A stretch of DNA of 64,000 nt from Parapedobacter pyrenivorans. Its GTDB lineage: Bacteria; Bacteroidota; Bacteroidia; Sphingobacteriales; Sphingobacteriaceae. Location: assembly GCF_014636865.1 (NCBI RefSeq), contig NZ_BMER01000001.1, positions 422,718 through 486,717 of the forward strand, given 5' to 3'. Below the pieces are notes generated by a model. It was not told the DNA's origin and did no database searches. It was given only the letters and a program-made list of their open reading frames with translations. A program made the translations under genes and the position numbers. Positions 8,236 through 18,582 of this stretch are shown piece after piece; position 1 is the first letter of the stretch; every line of letters begins with the position of its first letter.

Positions 8236-9262
8236 AAGGCCGGAGTGTCAGGTAAAACGGCACTTCTTCATGGTTTTTCGAATTTTTCAGAATCAACTGG
8301 GCTGCGGCCTCGCCCATCTGTTTAAAATCAGTTGAGATGGTAGTGATTCCGTTGAGGATGAATTTCTTCAATGGCGTCTCATTGTACGAGATAATCCCCA
8401 CGTCCTTGCCAATTTGCAGTTTCAGGGAAATCACCCGGTCCAGCAATTTCACCAGGTCATCTTCCATGAGATTGATATACACCTCTCCCTGCGATATCGG
8501 CTCGTCCGAAATGTCACTCACCAGCAAATGATTGAATGCATACTGCTGACAGAATCGATAGAAACCTTTGATGATCCCTTTGGGAAAATAGCTCCGATCA
8601 GGGAAGATAAGTTTCAAGGTGTGGTATTTACTCAGGTGAGCTTTGGCTTGTTCCAATGCGTTGTAAATATCCTTTTCAAAATCCTCGTACACGGCGGCAT
8701 ATTCTCCATCCACTTCGGGAACCAACTTATCCAAAAGCACCAACTTATCTTTGGGGATGGTATTGATAATCTCAGCGGCCTTATCGCGTCCTTCGATAAA
8801 GTGCGGGATAATCACATAATGGGTATATTCCTGTTTGAGGTTCTGCAGCAACCTCCGGAATAATGACAGATCATTGTTGTAGATGTAGAAATCTACCGCC
8901 GCATCACTGCCTATCGCTTTTACAAACGAATCGTAAACGATCTTCTTGTGTGCGCTCAGCTTATTGAAAAACAAGACGATATGCAGCTTTTGCTTGAAAT
9001 CTGCATTGGCAATGTAGTAACCCTTGCCAGGAACCGACCCCAGCACCCCCAAATGCTTGAGGTGCTTGTATCCTTTTTCAGCCGTATCACGCGATATTTC
9101 AAGCACGTAGCTCAATTCATTAATGGAGGGGAGCATGTCATCCTTCTGGATCTTTCCTCCTTCAATCGCACTGATTACAGCATTGGCCAACTGCAGGTAC
9201 TTGGGTGTTGCGGAATATTCGTTGATATGGATGTGTTCGAACACGGATACGGGCTTCATCAT
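8228..9262 (-). CDS. GntR-family transcriptional regulator with sugar-binding-like C-terminal domain
   Basis: A 344-residue regulator. The N-terminal winged helix (about residues 17-90) shows the GntR pattern: PKYLQLANAVISAIEGGKIQ, LPSINELSYVLEISRDTAEKGY, LGVLGSVPGKGYYI. The rest (about 95-344) resembles a LacI-type periplasmic-binding fold: KLHIVLFFNKLSAHKKIVYDSF, HYVIIPHFI, DVGIISYNETPLKKFILNGITTI and QMGEAAAQLIL. This architecture is used by Bacteroidota sugar regulators such as the fucose regulator FucR. It lies 79 bp downstream of the GH106 gene in the same direction, at the end of PUL1, and most likely senses a sugar or intermediate from that locus; the ligand is unknown. Confidence 0.85.
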   Translation of the reverse strand: MMKPVSVFEHIHINEYSATPKYLQLANAVISAIEGGKIQKDDMLPSINELSYVLEISRDTAEKGYKHLKHLGVLGSVPGKGYYIANADFKQKLHIVLFFNKLSAHKKIVYDSFVKAIGSDAAVDFYIYNNDLSLFRRLLQNLKQEYTHYVIIPHFIEGRDKAAEIINTIPKDKLVLLDKLVPEVDGEYAAVYEDFEKDIYNALEQAKAHLSKYHTLKLIFPDRSYFPKGIIKGFYRFCQQYAFNHLLVSDISDEPISQGEVYINLMEDDLVKLLDRVISLKLQIGKDVGIISYNETPLKKFILNGITTISTDFKQMGEAAAQLILKNSKNHEEVPFYLTLRPSI

Positions 9263-9341
9263 GACTAACGCTTATCGGAAACAGGAGCTACTGTGCTTAT
9301 GCTTTCCAGCGCTAAAAATAAGAGGTAAAATCGACATTAAT

Positions 9342-12098
9342 TTAATTTTCTTCCACTTTATACTGCACAATGGTCACCGGTCCGGCCAGGCCGGATGGCT
9401 GTACCGTCCATTGCGACGCATCGAAAGGTACGTAATCGATGCTCACGAAATTGATTTCATGGTAACGCCGCCATTCTACGCCCTTCCTGTCCATATCACG
9501 GATACGATTCGCCATCAAATTGGCGATTTCGATGCGGATGGTGTTGGTTCCGGGCTTTAGGAAGTCACCGATTTGCAGGTGAAAAGGTATGCTCCACGCG
9601 ACTCCTGCATCCTGGTCATTGATATAAACGCGCGCACTTTCATAAACATTTTCCAACTCCAGGAGGTATATCACGTCATTTCGTTTATCGGCAAGTTCAA
9701 AAGACGTCTGGTATGTCGCTATCCCGCTAAAGGCGTGATACGTCGTATCGGTATACAACGTCCATGGAGCCAAGGTATCCTGGATAATGGGACTGGGCAG
9801 TTCAGGTCCGCCTTGTTTAAAGTCCAGTTTCCACCCCCTCGCAAGGGGCATTTCGCCAAGCCGCTTGCCAAGGTATCGCCAATCGGGCAACCGGTCTTCG
9901 ACATCAGCTGCAAACTTGACGATAACGGATTCCCCTGGTTGAAGTTGTATCCTGATTCCGTGTTGTCCATCCTTGACGGAACAGGTCACCTTTCCAAACT
10001 GCCCACTTTGGGGATTCAGCACGATTGCCCCGTATTTTCCTGCCGCCCGAAAAGGCGTCCAGGTATCGATAGCATTGGCGTTGTGGTTAACAATGAAATA
10101 GTAGGTGCCATCCGATGTGCTACGGCGGATAAACTTTAGCCCATCATGCACCATTTGTTCACCTGCGACGCCGCGCAGCTCCAAAGCCTTGACGATATCA
10201 GGCGAAAGCACCATCCTGCTCTCCTTCGCTTGTTCCAGTAGCGCATTAAACTTGGCATGCTTGGTTTCATAAGCCCCTAATCCGGGCACATCCCCCGGGA
10301 GGGCCTGCAACAGCACCGTTGCCCCTTGCCGGGCAAGTTCCAACAGCTTTTCCAATGTTTCGACCGGCATGCGTCGTGTAACGGGCACCACCAATGCCTT
10401 ATAGGGCGTATTGCCGGGAGCGGTGTGGATAAGCCCATCACGTACCTTCGCCTCTGCCAACAAGCCATCCGATATAAAATCCATCGAGTAACCCTGTTGC
10501 TGTAACTGCTTCACGGCTTCGTAGAAAGCGGTCGGATGTAACCAATCGTTGACGTTATGCACGGTGAATGGCATCATCCGCTCCTTGGGATTATCCCAAT
10601 TATCATAGACAGGCCAATACAGCAGCAATTCATTATCCGGTTTGCCTGCCTGCAGCACGGACTGCACCCGCGTTATATACCCGTTGAGGCCAACCAGATG
10701 TGGCCACCAGCTGTTGGCCGGCACGAAATTAACAGAAGCATAAAACAACCATCCGGGCCAAGCTACCTCTTCTGGCGAATAGGTGATACCGTGATAGAAA
10801 ACATGGTTTACACCGGAGAGAAAAGCCTGCTCGACTTCGGGTTTGCATTGCGACAGGGTAGTTTTGAAATGTTCTGTGAGCCAGGTAAACGTTTCGGACG
10901 ACACCAGTTTTTTCCCGGTAATATTGGCCGCCGAAGCGGCAAACTTCAACAGGACTGGATCGGGATCGACATTTCGGATATCGGCGGTATCGCGACGCAA
11001 GCCGGGAATAGAGAAAAAACTGGAGCCGAAGGTTTCCACTTCGGGGATATCCACCGCAGCATATAAATCAATCAAGTTGCCCGGCGATCCATGGGCTTGA
11101 TTTTTCGTCCTTGCCTTGTAACGATGAGCCCAATCCGTCCAAGGGTGCGTAAATTCTTCAAGCAACAATTCGGCAAATGTCTGCCGGTAATCGGACTTGA
11201 GTCTGCCCATGTATGCCGTGCTGTCTGCCGAAAGAAGTTCGCGGATGTGTAACCGCAGGTCGTACCCCCTTCGTCCTTGAAATTCTGCAAAGAAATCTTC
11301 CGTCCAGTCCGCACCATACACCTCATAGCTGTCATTATAGAATGCCCTCACACCCAATCGTCTCCGGCCAAACGCATCGTCAAAACGGGCGAGGTAGTGG
11401 TGAAGTGCCTTGCCAGAGAAAGGGTTGAGCGTAAACCCTTCACCACCAGGGGCAGCCCGCTTCACCTGTTGCCCTGTCTTGCCAGCAAACAGGGCGTACA
11501 GCTCCCAATTACCGTTATCTGGTATCCAATGCAACGTGCCATCGTCGGCCACGTTATCCGTCAATAGCAGTGGTTTTCCCACCTCGTCGTAGCCGGTAAG
11601 CGATTGCAGTACCGCCGATTGAAACTTCGGATCCTCGGGCGCGATCTTGCCTGCAAACGGTTGCCCGCCTTCTACGTGAAAAACACGGACGACGGCCCGG
11701 GTTGCTGCATCACTGACGCCCACCTGCGGTCCGCCGAAGGGCCATCCCGTACCCGTGGTGAGGTCGATACCCATATCCAGGCGATCAGCTTCATCAACGG
11801 TGTAACGGAATATATCCATCCACCTCGGCGATAGAAATGGAATGTACTTGTGCTCATAGTCCATCGCGCCATAAATCGGGGCTATTTCCATTCCGCCGAA
11901 CCCGGCATCGGCATAGTCTCGTATCACCTGCGATACATTGTGTTCGTCGACGGCGTTGCCCATCCACCACCACCGCGCCCAGGGTTTGGCTTCCCGCCGT
12001 ATTTCGGGCCATGGACCCGATTGTTGGGCCCAAAGCAGTTGCATTGCCCAGGATAGGACGAGAAAAGAAATCAGTAAAAATGCATGTTTCCCCATCAT
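9342..12098 (-). CDS. GH106-family alpha-L-rhamnosidase-like glycoside hydrolase
   Basis: A 918-residue secreted enzyme with a signal peptide ending near LLWAQQ. Family hallmarks are the N-terminal RREAKPWARWWWMGNAV, a TIM-barrel region with GFGGMEIAPIYG and LTTGTGWPFGGP, then FNDSYEVYGADWTEDFF-like acidic segments, KKLVSSETFTWL (a conserved Glu), and VFYHGITYSPEE with WPGWLFYASVNF. The C-terminus (about 790-918) is a galactose-binding-type beta sandwich: LLELENVYESARVYINDQDAG, and LKPGTNTIRIEIANLMANRI. GH106 members remove terminal alpha-L-rhamnose. It is followed by the GntR gene and preceded, 10 bp away, by rhamnose mutarotase, which agrees with rhamnose release. Subfamily and exact linkage cannot be read. 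Confidence 0.85.
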   Translation of the reverse strand: MMGKHAFLLISFLVLSWAMQLLWAQQSGPWPEIRREAKPWARWWWMGNAVDEHNVSQVIRDYADAGFGGMEIAPIYGAMDYEHKYIPFLSPRWMDIFRYTVDEADRLDMGIDLTTGTGWPFGGPQVGVSDAATRAVVRVFHVEGGQPFAGKIAPEDPKFQSAVLQSLTGYDEVGKPLLLTDNVADDGTLHWIPDNGNWELYALFAGKTGQQVKRAAPGGEGFTLNPFSGKALHHYLARFDDAFGRRRLGVRAFYNDSYEVYGADWTEDFFAEFQGRRGYDLRLHIRELLSADSTAYMGRLKSDYRQTFAELLLEEFTHPWTDWAHRYKARTKNQAHGSPGNLIDLYAAVDIPEVETFGSSFFSIPGLRRDTADIRNVDPDPVLLKFAASAANITGKKLVSSETFTWLTEHFKTTLSQCKPEVEQAFLSGVNHVFYHGITYSPEEVAWPGWLFYASVNFVPANSWWPHLVGLNGYITRVQSVLQAGKPDNELLLYWPVYDNWDNPKERMMPFTVHNVNDWLHPTAFYEAVKQLQQQGYSMDFISDGLLAEAKVRDGLIHTAPGNTPYKALVVPVTRRMPVETLEKLLELARQGATVLLQALPGDVPGLGAYETKHAKFNALLEQAKESRMVLSPDIVKALELRGVAGEQMVHDGLKFIRRSTSDGTYYFIVNHNANAIDTWTPFRAAGKYGAIVLNPQSGQFGKVTCSVKDGQHGIRIQLQPGESVIVKFAADVEDRLPDWRYLGKRLGEMPLARGWKLDFKQGGPELPSPIIQDTLAPWTLYTDTTYHAFSGIATYQTSFELADKRNDVIYLLELENVYESARVYINDQDAGVAWSIPFHLQIGDFLKPGTNTIRIEIANLMANRIRDMDRKGVEWRRYHEINFVSIDYVPFDASQWTVQPSGLAGPVTIVQYKVEEN

Positions 12099-12108
12099 CG
12101 CAGCTCCG

Positions 12109-12423
12109 TTACTCCATGTAAAACACGGTCGTAAGCGGGATGCTTACCGGAGAATTGTCAGCCCTTGTTTCCATGATATCCGCCATGTATGCCCACCATC
12201 TTTGCATAATCGGATTGCTTCCCAGATCCTGTGAAGACTGCCCTGCCGCCTGTTGTTGTATGGCGAACAGGGTATTGGTTTCTTCATCCAGGAAAATTGA
12301 ATAATCGCTAACGCCGTTTTCCTTCAATAAGTTAACCAATTCCGGCCAAATCGTATCATGTCGCCGTTTGTACTCTTCCTGGCATCCGGCCATCAGTTTC
12401 ATCTTGAATGCGATCCGCTGCAT
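12109..12423 (-). CDS. rhaM: L-rhamnose mutarotase
   Basis: A 104-residue cytoplasmic enzyme of normal family length that interconverts alpha and beta L-rhamnopyranose, so that rhamnose released by the rhamnosidases is in the right anomeric form for isomerisation. The family pattern is complete: [20 protein letters not shown] with the catalytic-region His at 22, [32 protein letters not shown], and the tryptophan pair in [13 protein letters not shown]. It sits inside PUL1 between the GH78 (13 bp) and GH106 (10 bp) genes, so it is almost certainly co-transcribed. No rhamnose isomerase, kinase or aldolase gene is in the window. Confidence 0.93.
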   Translation of the reverse strand: MQRIAFKMKLMAGCQEEYKRRHDTIWPELVNLLKENGVSDYSIFLDEETNTLFAIQQQAAGQSSQDLGSNPIMQRWWAYMADIMETRADNSPVSIPLTTVFYME

Positions 12424-12436
12424 ACCGTGTATTTGT

Positions 12437-14176
12437 TTAGTGGGCGGATCCGTTGACGATGTTAACTTCCTTGGGTGCCTTGATCTCCGACTTTACTTGG
12501 CCATCGGATTGCTTGGTATGCTTCACATAGACCAGTCCGTAAGGCGTAGGAAAGGTTCCTTCGGCGTATTCCAAATCGCCCAGATGGGGAGTTATGGAAA
12601 TCTGCTTGCTTCCCGGTGCAGTCACTTTGATACCCAACACATGTTCGGTAAGCCACGCGGTAGGTCCAGACGCCCATCCGTGGCACAGGCTATGCCGGAA
12701 CCCGACGTAGCAATAGTCGCCATAATCACCATGGATATCTTTCTTTCCATCGGGCACCAACTCATCGATTCGCGATGCATTGGGTAGCCAATCCAGGTTA
12801 AAATCCTCCCAAAAAGTGGTAGCGCCCAGATCCAGCATTGCGCCCCAATAGCTCCGGATAACATCCAATGCCCCTTCGTAATTGCCCGCCTTCGCCATCG
12901 CCTGAAGCATATAGTAACCGTAGAACGTCGAGAAGTTTTTCGCTCCCGCTACAGCCAACACCTGCGTATTGGCTTGCGTTGCCGGCACCAAATCCGTCAA
13001 TGCCATCAATGCCGCAGCTTGCTTGGACTGGCCCATTTTGGGTATATATTTCTTCAGGTTACTAACCGCACGTTCAGCGATTTGCCGCGTTTCGTCATCG
13101 CCCATTATTTCGCTTAATGTCGCCGCTGTTGAGAGAGACCAAATAGCCATGGCCTGTAGGCCAGCATGAACAGCCTCCGGATCCTCGCTCGACGGCCAAT
13201 CGAGGAAGCGATTCCCATCCATCAGCTCCTTGCCGTCTGGTCCGATCTTGGCGGCAATCTGTTTTACCAGACCGGATAAGTAAGGTTGCTGCTGTTTAAG
13301 GTATTCCAGGTCGCCATGGTGCATATACCAGTCCTGATGCAGGATAATCCACCACATGGAATAGGTGCTGATACCGCTCATCCATCCCGGAAGGGGCGTT
13401 ACATCCCTGGCCAAATCCAAGCTCTTCGGCACCACTTCATTGTATCCGAAGACCGTATTTACGGTTGCCACTTCGGGATGGAGGTCGCCTACCCATACCA
13501 GGCGATCGCGCTTGATGCCATCCCAAAGGTACTCCTGCATATTGAGGTGTACGGTATACGCTCCGGTCTTCCATATCTCGTTTAGCCGCTCATCGCTGCT
13601 TTTAAAAGACCCGAGGTAAGGAATATCACGGTAAGTAAAAATTGCCCTTACCTCTTTCAGGTGCAGTTCCGCATCGGCATCCAATAGGTCGATGCGGACA
13701 AAACGGAAGCCGCTTTCGCCCACCTGTATTTTCCCCAACCAGGGAACCTGCATGTCAAAATCACGGATGGCATGGTCATTGGCGGCCCCTTTTTCGCCGA
13801 TTTCGGCCATTGCTTCACTCGCCGACTCCCCAAAGCGTACGCGGATATTCCGCGTGGTATTACCGGGCGACCACATGCCCGTGACAATTTCTAACCCACC
13901 GTGCAACTCCTTTCCAAAATCAAGCAATATACTCGCCGGCTTTCCGGTCTCATCATTTTTGAGCACGCAGATGCTTGCATTGGTCAGATCGGCCTGTCCA
14001 TTCCCAGCTTTAAGGAGTTGATCGGTATTTTCGACATTGCCTGACTGCCATAGTACGCGATGCGGAGAAATGTACTCACGCGTCAATTCGTTGTGTTGGA
14101 TAACCTCAACTTCTTGAGGGGATTGTGCATACCCATCGGCGGAAATGGCAACCAACAGCACTAGTAAAAGAAACAT
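12437..14176 (-). CDS. GH78-family alpha-L-rhamnosidase-like protein
   Basis: A 579-residue secreted protein (signal peptide ending near GYAQ). It has a beta-sandwich N-terminal part with [17 protein letters not shown] and [13 protein letters not shown], then an (alpha/alpha)6 barrel containing the acid-rich [17 protein letters not shown] (about residues 215-232) and [11 protein letters not shown] (about 455-465), which provide the general acid and base in GH78. The C-terminal strand domain has [14 protein letters not shown] and [10 protein letters not shown]. It is shorter than the 900-residue rhamnosidases in the same window because extra N-terminal domains are absent. It lies in PUL1 between DUF1080 (3 bp) and rhaM (13 bp). 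Confidence 0.82.
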   Translation of the reverse strand: MFLLLVLLVAISADGYAQSPQEVEVIQHNELTREYISPHRVLWQSGNVENTDQLLKAGNGQADLTNASICVLKNDETGKPASILLDFGKELHGGLEIVTGMWSPGNTTRNIRVRFGESASEAMAEIGEKGAANDHAIRDFDMQVPWLGKIQVGESGFRFVRIDLLDADAELHLKEVRAIFTYRDIPYLGSFKSSDERLNEIWKTGAYTVHLNMQEYLWDGIKRDRLVWVGDLHPEVATVNTVFGYNEVVPKSLDLARDVTPLPGWMSGISTYSMWWIILHQDWYMHHGDLEYLKQQQPYLSGLVKQIAAKIGPDGKELMDGNRFLDWPSSEDPEAVHAGLQAMAIWSLSTAATLSEIMGDDETRQIAERAVSNLKKYIPKMGQSKQAAALMALTDLVPATQANTQVLAVAGAKNFSTFYGYYMLQAMAKAGNYEGALDVIRSYWGAMLDLGATTFWEDFNLDWLPNASRIDELVPDGKKDIHGDYGDYCYVGFRHSLCHGWASGPTAWLTEHVLGIKVTAPGSKQISITPHLGDLEYAEGTFPTPYGLVYVKHTKQSDGQVKSEIKAPKEVNIVNGSAH

Positions 14177-14179
14177 TCG

Positions 14180-14968
14180 TTATAGGTTTTTTAATTTTAT
14201 GTTTCTGAAAGCAATTTTCATGGGTGGGCCCACATGAACCTGAAATCCAATCAAACCTTCGAGTTTGCGATTCTTTTCGTCGTCGTCCGTCACGTCGCTC
14301 ATTAGCACGCCGTTTATGTAATGCTGTAAACGATTGCCTTTGGCGACGACTCGGAGTTCATTCCAGTCGTCCTGCTTGATGTGTTGCTTTAACGAATCTC
14401 GATTTCCCAACGAATCGATTTTTTCCCTGGCCGTCCAAATATTGCCTATGGCATATTCACTGATCTCCCCGTCTACGGATGGAAGGCGTACCTGCTCACC
14501 CGGAAACGCCAAGATGGCACGACCGCGTTCTTCATAATTTTGGCCGGTATACGTATTGGCCGCATCGATATCGGCCTGGTATCCCCGCAAGGCAAGCGGA
14601 AGATCCGCCAATTCCTCGCTGCGATAATTAAAACCGCTGTTGCCCTGTCCGCTCATCCGATATTCTGCAATCAATTCGAAGTCTGCCGGCCGGCCGCCTT
14701 CCCAGATAATGAACGAGTTCCTTTCCAGTTCTTTGCCTGGCCGTATCTCGCCGACAATTGCCTTGTCTTCCACGCGCCATAGCGCGGTATCTCCCCGCCA
14801 GCCGGACAAGCTGGTTCCATCAAAGAGGTCTATAAAATCCGATTGTGATGCTTCGTTCGTTGTTTCCGTTTGACTTCCACCAGAAGTACAGGCGCTGTAC
14901 ACGGACGCGGCTAATATCAATCCTCCGGTAGTTAAATAGGTCCGGAAACCTTTTGACATTCTTAACAT
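14180..14968 (-). CDS. DUF1080 (3-keto-disaccharide hydrolase type) lipoprotein
   Basis: A 262-residue lipoprotein: signal followed by VYSACTSGG, Cys27. The rest is a single concanavalin-like DUF1080 domain: FIDLFDGTSLSGWRGD, LWRVEDKAIVGEI, DFELIAEYRMSGQGNSGFNYRSE, GYQADI, and WNELRVVAKGNRLQHYINGVLMSDVTD. DUF1080 proteins are linked to hydrolysis or elimination of glycosides first oxidised to 3-keto sugars. That fits its place directly behind a Gfo/Idh/MocA dehydrogenase (24 bp) and an epimerase-like TIM barrel. It should act in the periplasm or on the cell surface. The specific substrate is not readable. Confidence 0.85.
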   Translation of the reverse strand: MLRMSKGFRTYLTTGGLILAASVYSACTSGGSQTETTNEASQSDFIDLFDGTSLSGWRGDTALWRVEDKAIVGEIRPGKELERNSFIIWEGGRPADFELIAEYRMSGQGNSGFNYRSEELADLPLALRGYQADIDAANTYTGQNYEERGRAILAFPGEQVRLPSVDGEISEYAIGNIWTAREKIDSLGNRDSLKQHIKQDDWNELRVVAKGNRLQHYINGVLMSDVTDDDEKNRKLEGLIGFQVHVGPPMKIAFRNIKLKNL

Positions 14969-14992
14969 GTTATATTGATTATCATATAATTT

Positions 14993-16150
14993 CTAATCGA
15001 TCTCGACAGCGGTATCTTTCCAGCTGCGCGACTTGGCCGACTCGATAACTGCTTCACACACTTTTTGGGTCTCATATGCATTTTTGAAATCCGGCTGGCA
15101 CGATTCACCGGTTTCGAGGCTTTTCATAAAATCGGCCACTTGATGAACAAAACTATGCTCGTAGCCAATTCCCAAGCCGGGCACCCACCATTTATCCATA
15201 TAGGGATGATCACCATTCGTTACGTGGATAGAGCTCCACCCCTTCACATCCGAGTCTACGGCATTGTCAAAGTATTCCAATCGATTCAAGTCATGCAAAT
15301 CCCAACGGATAGACGCATGTTCACCGTTGATTTCAAAGGTATAGAGCGCTTTGTGTCCGCGCGCGTAACGCGTTGATTCAAACAACCCCAACGACCCATT
15401 CGAAAACCGGCAGTGGAAGATACATGCATCATCAATACCCACATCCTGCATTTTGCCGGTATCGAGGTGTACCCGTTGCTTTACAAATGTTTCGGTCATT
15501 GCCGACACTTCAGTAATGCCTCCGTTCAACCACATGGCGGTATCAATGCAATGGGCAAGCAAATCACCGGTGACGCCAGACCCCGCGACATCGACATCCA
15601 TCCGCCATGCAGCATCGCCACCTTGGGGTACATCGGCACTGATCGTCCAATCCTGCAGGAAATTTGCGCGGTAATGAAATATCTTACCCAATTTTCCCGA
15701 GGCCACAATCTTCTTAGCTAATGTAACAGCGGGCAGACGCCGGTAGTTGTACCACACGGTATTTGCAACGCCCGCCTTCGATACCGCATCAACCATCTGC
15801 TTTGCCTCCTCGAGGTTCCTCGCCAAGGGCTTTTCCGTGAGCACGATCTTGCCGGCCGCTGCAGCCGCAATCGCAATCTCCGCATGGAGGTGGTTGGGCG
15901 TACAGATGTCTACCGCATCAATATCATCGCGTGCGATCAGCTTACGCCAATCCGTTTCATAGGAAGCGAAGCCCCATTGTTCCGCAAACGCCTTCACTTT
16001 ATCCTCCCGGCGCGAACACACGGCCTGCAGAACCGGCTGATACTGCAAATCAGGAAAGAAATTGGGTACCCGGTTATATCCGTTGGAATGGGTGCGGCCC
16101 ATAAAACCGCAACCAATCAGTCCTATTCTCAATACTTTTTTATTACTCAT
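14993..16150 (-). CDS. Gfo/Idh/MocA-family NAD(P)-dependent sugar oxidoreductase
   Basis: A 385-residue dehydrogenase. The N-terminal Rossmann motif is [18 protein letters not shown] (residues 8-25), with a typical [21 protein letters not shown], then the family motif [14 protein letters not shown]. In the C-terminal domain [17 protein letters not shown] carries the conserved Asp/His region of the active site. No Tat or Sec signal is present, so it should be cytoplasmic, unlike many Bacteroidota relatives that have Tat signals. It lies between the TIM-barrel isomerase and DUF1080 and could oxidise a sugar at C3 (or reduce the keto product) as part of an oxidative glycoside-cleavage route. Family certain, substrate not. 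Confidence 0.9.
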   Translation of the reverse strand: MSNKKVLRIGLIGCGFMGRTHSNGYNRVPNFFPDLQYQPVLQAVCSRREDKVKAFAEQWGFASYETDWRKLIARDDIDAVDICTPNHLHAEIAIAAAAAGKIVLTEKPLARNLEEAKQMVDAVSKAGVANTVWYNYRRLPAVTLAKKIVASGKLGKIFHYRANFLQDWTISADVPQGGDAAWRMDVDVAGSGVTGDLLAHCIDTAMWLNGGITEVSAMTETFVKQRVHLDTGKMQDVGIDDACIFHCRFSNGSLGLFESTRYARGHKALYTFEINGEHASIRWDLHDLNRLEYFDNAVDSDVKGWSSIHVTNGDHPYMDKWWVPGLGIGYEHSFVHQVADFMKSLETGESCQPDFKNAYETQKVCEAVIESAKSRSWKDTAVEID

Positions 16151-16193
16151 CTGTTTTAGGATTTAATATCGTTGTTTTAGCTGTGTATTTCAA

Positions 16194-17228
16194 TTATGCG
16201 CTCCAGCCATGCGCTTCGCGGACGCTGATCAACGCCGCCAAAATATCGTTCCACGTCTCTTGTTTATGCAACACTTCATTAGGAAACATACAGCCGTCCC
16301 AGCAGATGTGCTTGAACGCTTTGGTCAATTGACCATCTTCACCGCGCAGCCAGTAACCGGCATCGTGTGCAATATTCAGCTTCCCATTCGGATCGTTCGG
16401 CAAGCAATGACGCCCGGTCTTGTCGTGCGAACCTGAGCCAAAGACCGTCCCGTCGTTCTGTGCCACGTGGAAATCGATTGTCCAAGGACGCAGCGCCTTG
16501 GTGAGTGTCTGTAGCCCCTCTTCCAACGCCTGGCGGTCACTCCACTCGAAATCTGCCGGCAAAATCCGGTCTTCGGGCTGATTATACCCCAGCAAATACA
16601 GGAACGTGTGTGACATATCCGCCTGGAAGCCCATATTGGGCCGGTCAACCGCCTCCAATGTATTCAACATGGTCCGCCAGCTGTGCATGCCTCCCCAACA
16701 GATTTCTCCCTCAGCCGCTAGCTTTTCGCCATAGTCTGCCGCCACGTCGCACGCCTCGCGGAACGTTTCCGCGATTACTTTGGTATTTCCGGCCGGATCT
16801 TTTGCCCAATCGGCCGGTGAGCTGGAGGAGTCTATACGGACCACACCGAAAGGGCGAATGCCCATCTCGCGCAACTGCTGTCCAAACTCACATGCCTTGC
16901 GTACCATATCTACAAATACCGCGCGGCTTTCTTTACTTCCCATAGCCGATCCCGCCCAAATGGGAGCCACCAGAGAGCCGATTTTCAGGCCGTGAGCCGA
17001 AACTTTATCGGCCAGCCGCCTTACTTCGTCTTTTCCGCCATTGATGTCCACGTGTGGTTCCAGCAATCCAATATCCACCCCGTCAAACTTCACTCCATTC
17101 ACTTCCGCTGCCGCCGTGTAGGCCAATAGGTCATCAAACGGAATCACAGGCTCGGAGCCTTCACCTTTACCCACGATTCCCGGCCACGTCGCATTGTATA
17201 GCTTCGGAAAATTGTTTTTTGTATCCAT
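16194..17228 (-). CDS. Sugar phosphate isomerase/epimerase (xylose-isomerase-like TIM barrel)
   Basis: A 344-residue protein of the AP_endonuc_2 / xylose-isomerase-like superfamily. Indicative segments are [18 protein letters not shown], the barrel strand [23 protein letters not shown], and [12 protein letters not shown] with a likely metal-ligand His. No signal peptide is visible, so it is probably cytoplasmic. It lies 43 bp upstream of the Gfo/Idh/MocA gene in the same transcript. Such pairs are common in loci handling keto sugars and inositol-like compounds, where the TIM barrel isomerises or epimerises the dehydrogenase product. The reaction is not determined by sequence alone. Confidence 0.82.
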   Translation of the reverse strand: MDTKNNFPKLYNATWPGIVGKGEGSEPVIPFDDLLAYTAAAEVNGVKFDGVDIGLLEPHVDINGGKDEVRRLADKVSAHGLKIGSLVAPIWAGSAMGSKESRAVFVDMVRKACEFGQQLREMGIRPFGVVRIDSSSSPADWAKDPAGNTKVIAETFREACDVAADYGEKLAAEGEICWGGMHSWRTMLNTLEAVDRPNMGFQADMSHTFLYLLGYNQPEDRILPADFEWSDRQALEEGLQTLTKALRPWTIDFHVAQNDGTVFGSGSHDKTGRHCLPNDPNGKLNIAHDAGYWLRGEDGQLTKAFKHICWDGCMFPNEVLHKQETWNDILAALISVREAHGWSA

Positions 17229-17298
17229 AACTCTTTTTTATTGATCTCTCGTTCCTAAATACGTTTACTTTTTATTCGTCGATATACCACGGTATCGA

Positions 17299-18516
17299 TT
17301 AGGACAACACCAAGTCTGGATTCCCCGGACCAAAATGTTTCAACATGACGATTGGATCTGTTTTCGAGCGATTCACTATTTTCACTCCTGCCTGTGCTGC
17401 ACGTTCGCTCACGAAGTATTCGTCGTGCGTCAACTGGCCATAACGGATCAGCGCCGGCGTTTCGATGTCCCATACGCCCATGGTGCCATGTCCTTGCATC
17501 ATGATCATTCCATAAGCCGCGGCATCCCGGATGGTCACTGTTGCGCCCGGTAATACGGTCAATTCCTTCGCGCTGAACGCATCCGATTTATAGCATATCC
17601 ACTTTTCAACATAACCGGCATTGCGCATTTCCTCTTCATGCTGTACCGGAATCGGCGCCATAAACCGGTTCTGCATGGTATTTGGATCAAGATTCAGCTC
17701 CCAGTCCAGCACATCGATCAGTTCGTCAAAATCACCGATTTTATTTTTCGGTGTGCCATTCCACAGCAATTCTTCGGGGATGATGGCTTCGTTCACCAAG
17801 GATTGGTACATCGCAAACACATCGGACGCCTTTTGCGGTTCATAAGTACAGAGGCTTCCGGGTGCATGAAGCAACCCCGGAGGAACATCCCATCCCGTAC
17901 CCGGCTCAAGGCGGTACGCCTGTGAATAATTCGTGATCTTATTGTCGCCCTTCGTGAAGTTGACAAGACATTCGCGGATTTGATCCTTGGTTGTGCCCGG
18001 TGCCAAGCCTATAAACGTGTATGGATAATCACCTCCATGGTTATTCAATTGCGGCGGGAAGTAATAAGCCTCCGGTTTACCTTTTTGTCCGATGAGCGCA
18101 GCCTTTTCATCGTTATGGTGTACGTGATGAGGTAGAGGGCCCATGTTATCAAAAAACTTAGAATAAATCGGCCAACTTTGGTATTCATCCCAAAGACGGG
18201 AGCCAATCAGTTCGCCTTTCAACTCGTCAACTGCATCCTTCAATAGAAACTGCTGGGTGCGCCCGCCCTCTTCATAGACTACCGGACTAAGCCCTTCGTT
18301 TTCTCCCGTCAACGGACCATTTTTCGCCGGGGTTGTCGATGAAAACCAACGCTCATCTATGCCCCCACGTGCTCCACCGAGTACATAGTAATCGTCGGGA
18401 TGAAGCTTGATCCGGCGGCCCGGTACGCAGAACGACCGGGGTACCCACGTCGGAGCCAGGCGTAATATCCCTTCCCCCTGTTCCAATGAACTCTTCGCTA
18501 ACTTACTTGTTTCCAT
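17299..18516 (-). CDS. Cupin protein resembling type I phosphomannose isomerase
   Basis: A 405-residue cytoplasmic-looking protein. A metal-binding cupin is suggested by GPLPHHVHHND followed about 20 residues on by EAYYFPPQLNNHGG, then WDVPPGLLHAPGSLCTYEP, which together resemble the His/Glu/His ligand layout of type I phosphomannose isomerases. A second cupin-like half follows (FSAKELTVLPGATVTIRDAAAYGMIMMQG). It is the first gene after SusD in PUL1 (66 bp) and precedes the TIM-barrel enzyme by 70 bp. The likely role is aldose-ketose isomerisation of a sugar or sugar derivative, but this is inferred from fold only. The homology could also be to a non-enzymatic or lyase-type cupin. Confidence 0.6.
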   Translation of the reverse strand: METSKLAKSSLEQGEGILRLAPTWVPRSFCVPGRRIKLHPDDYYVLGGARGGIDERWFSSTTPAKNGPLTGENEGLSPVVYEEGGRTQQFLLKDAVDELKGELIGSRLWDEYQSWPIYSKFFDNMGPLPHHVHHNDEKAALIGQKGKPEAYYFPPQLNNHGGDYPYTFIGLAPGTTKDQIRECLVNFTKGDNKITNYSQAYRLEPGTGWDVPPGLLHAPGSLCTYEPQKASDVFAMYQSLVNEAIIPEELLWNGTPKNKIGDFDELIDVLDWELNLDPNTMQNRFMAPIPVQHEEEMRNAGYVEKWICYKSDAFSAKELTVLPGATVTIRDAAAYGMIMMQGHGTMGVWDIETPALIRYGQLTHDEYFVSERAAQAGVKIVNRSKTDPIVMLKHFGPGNPDLVLS

Positions 18517-18582
18517 TTGATTATTGATAATTTATGTTTAAATTTAACTATTATACGTTATAAACGGGAATCTTATTGCTCA

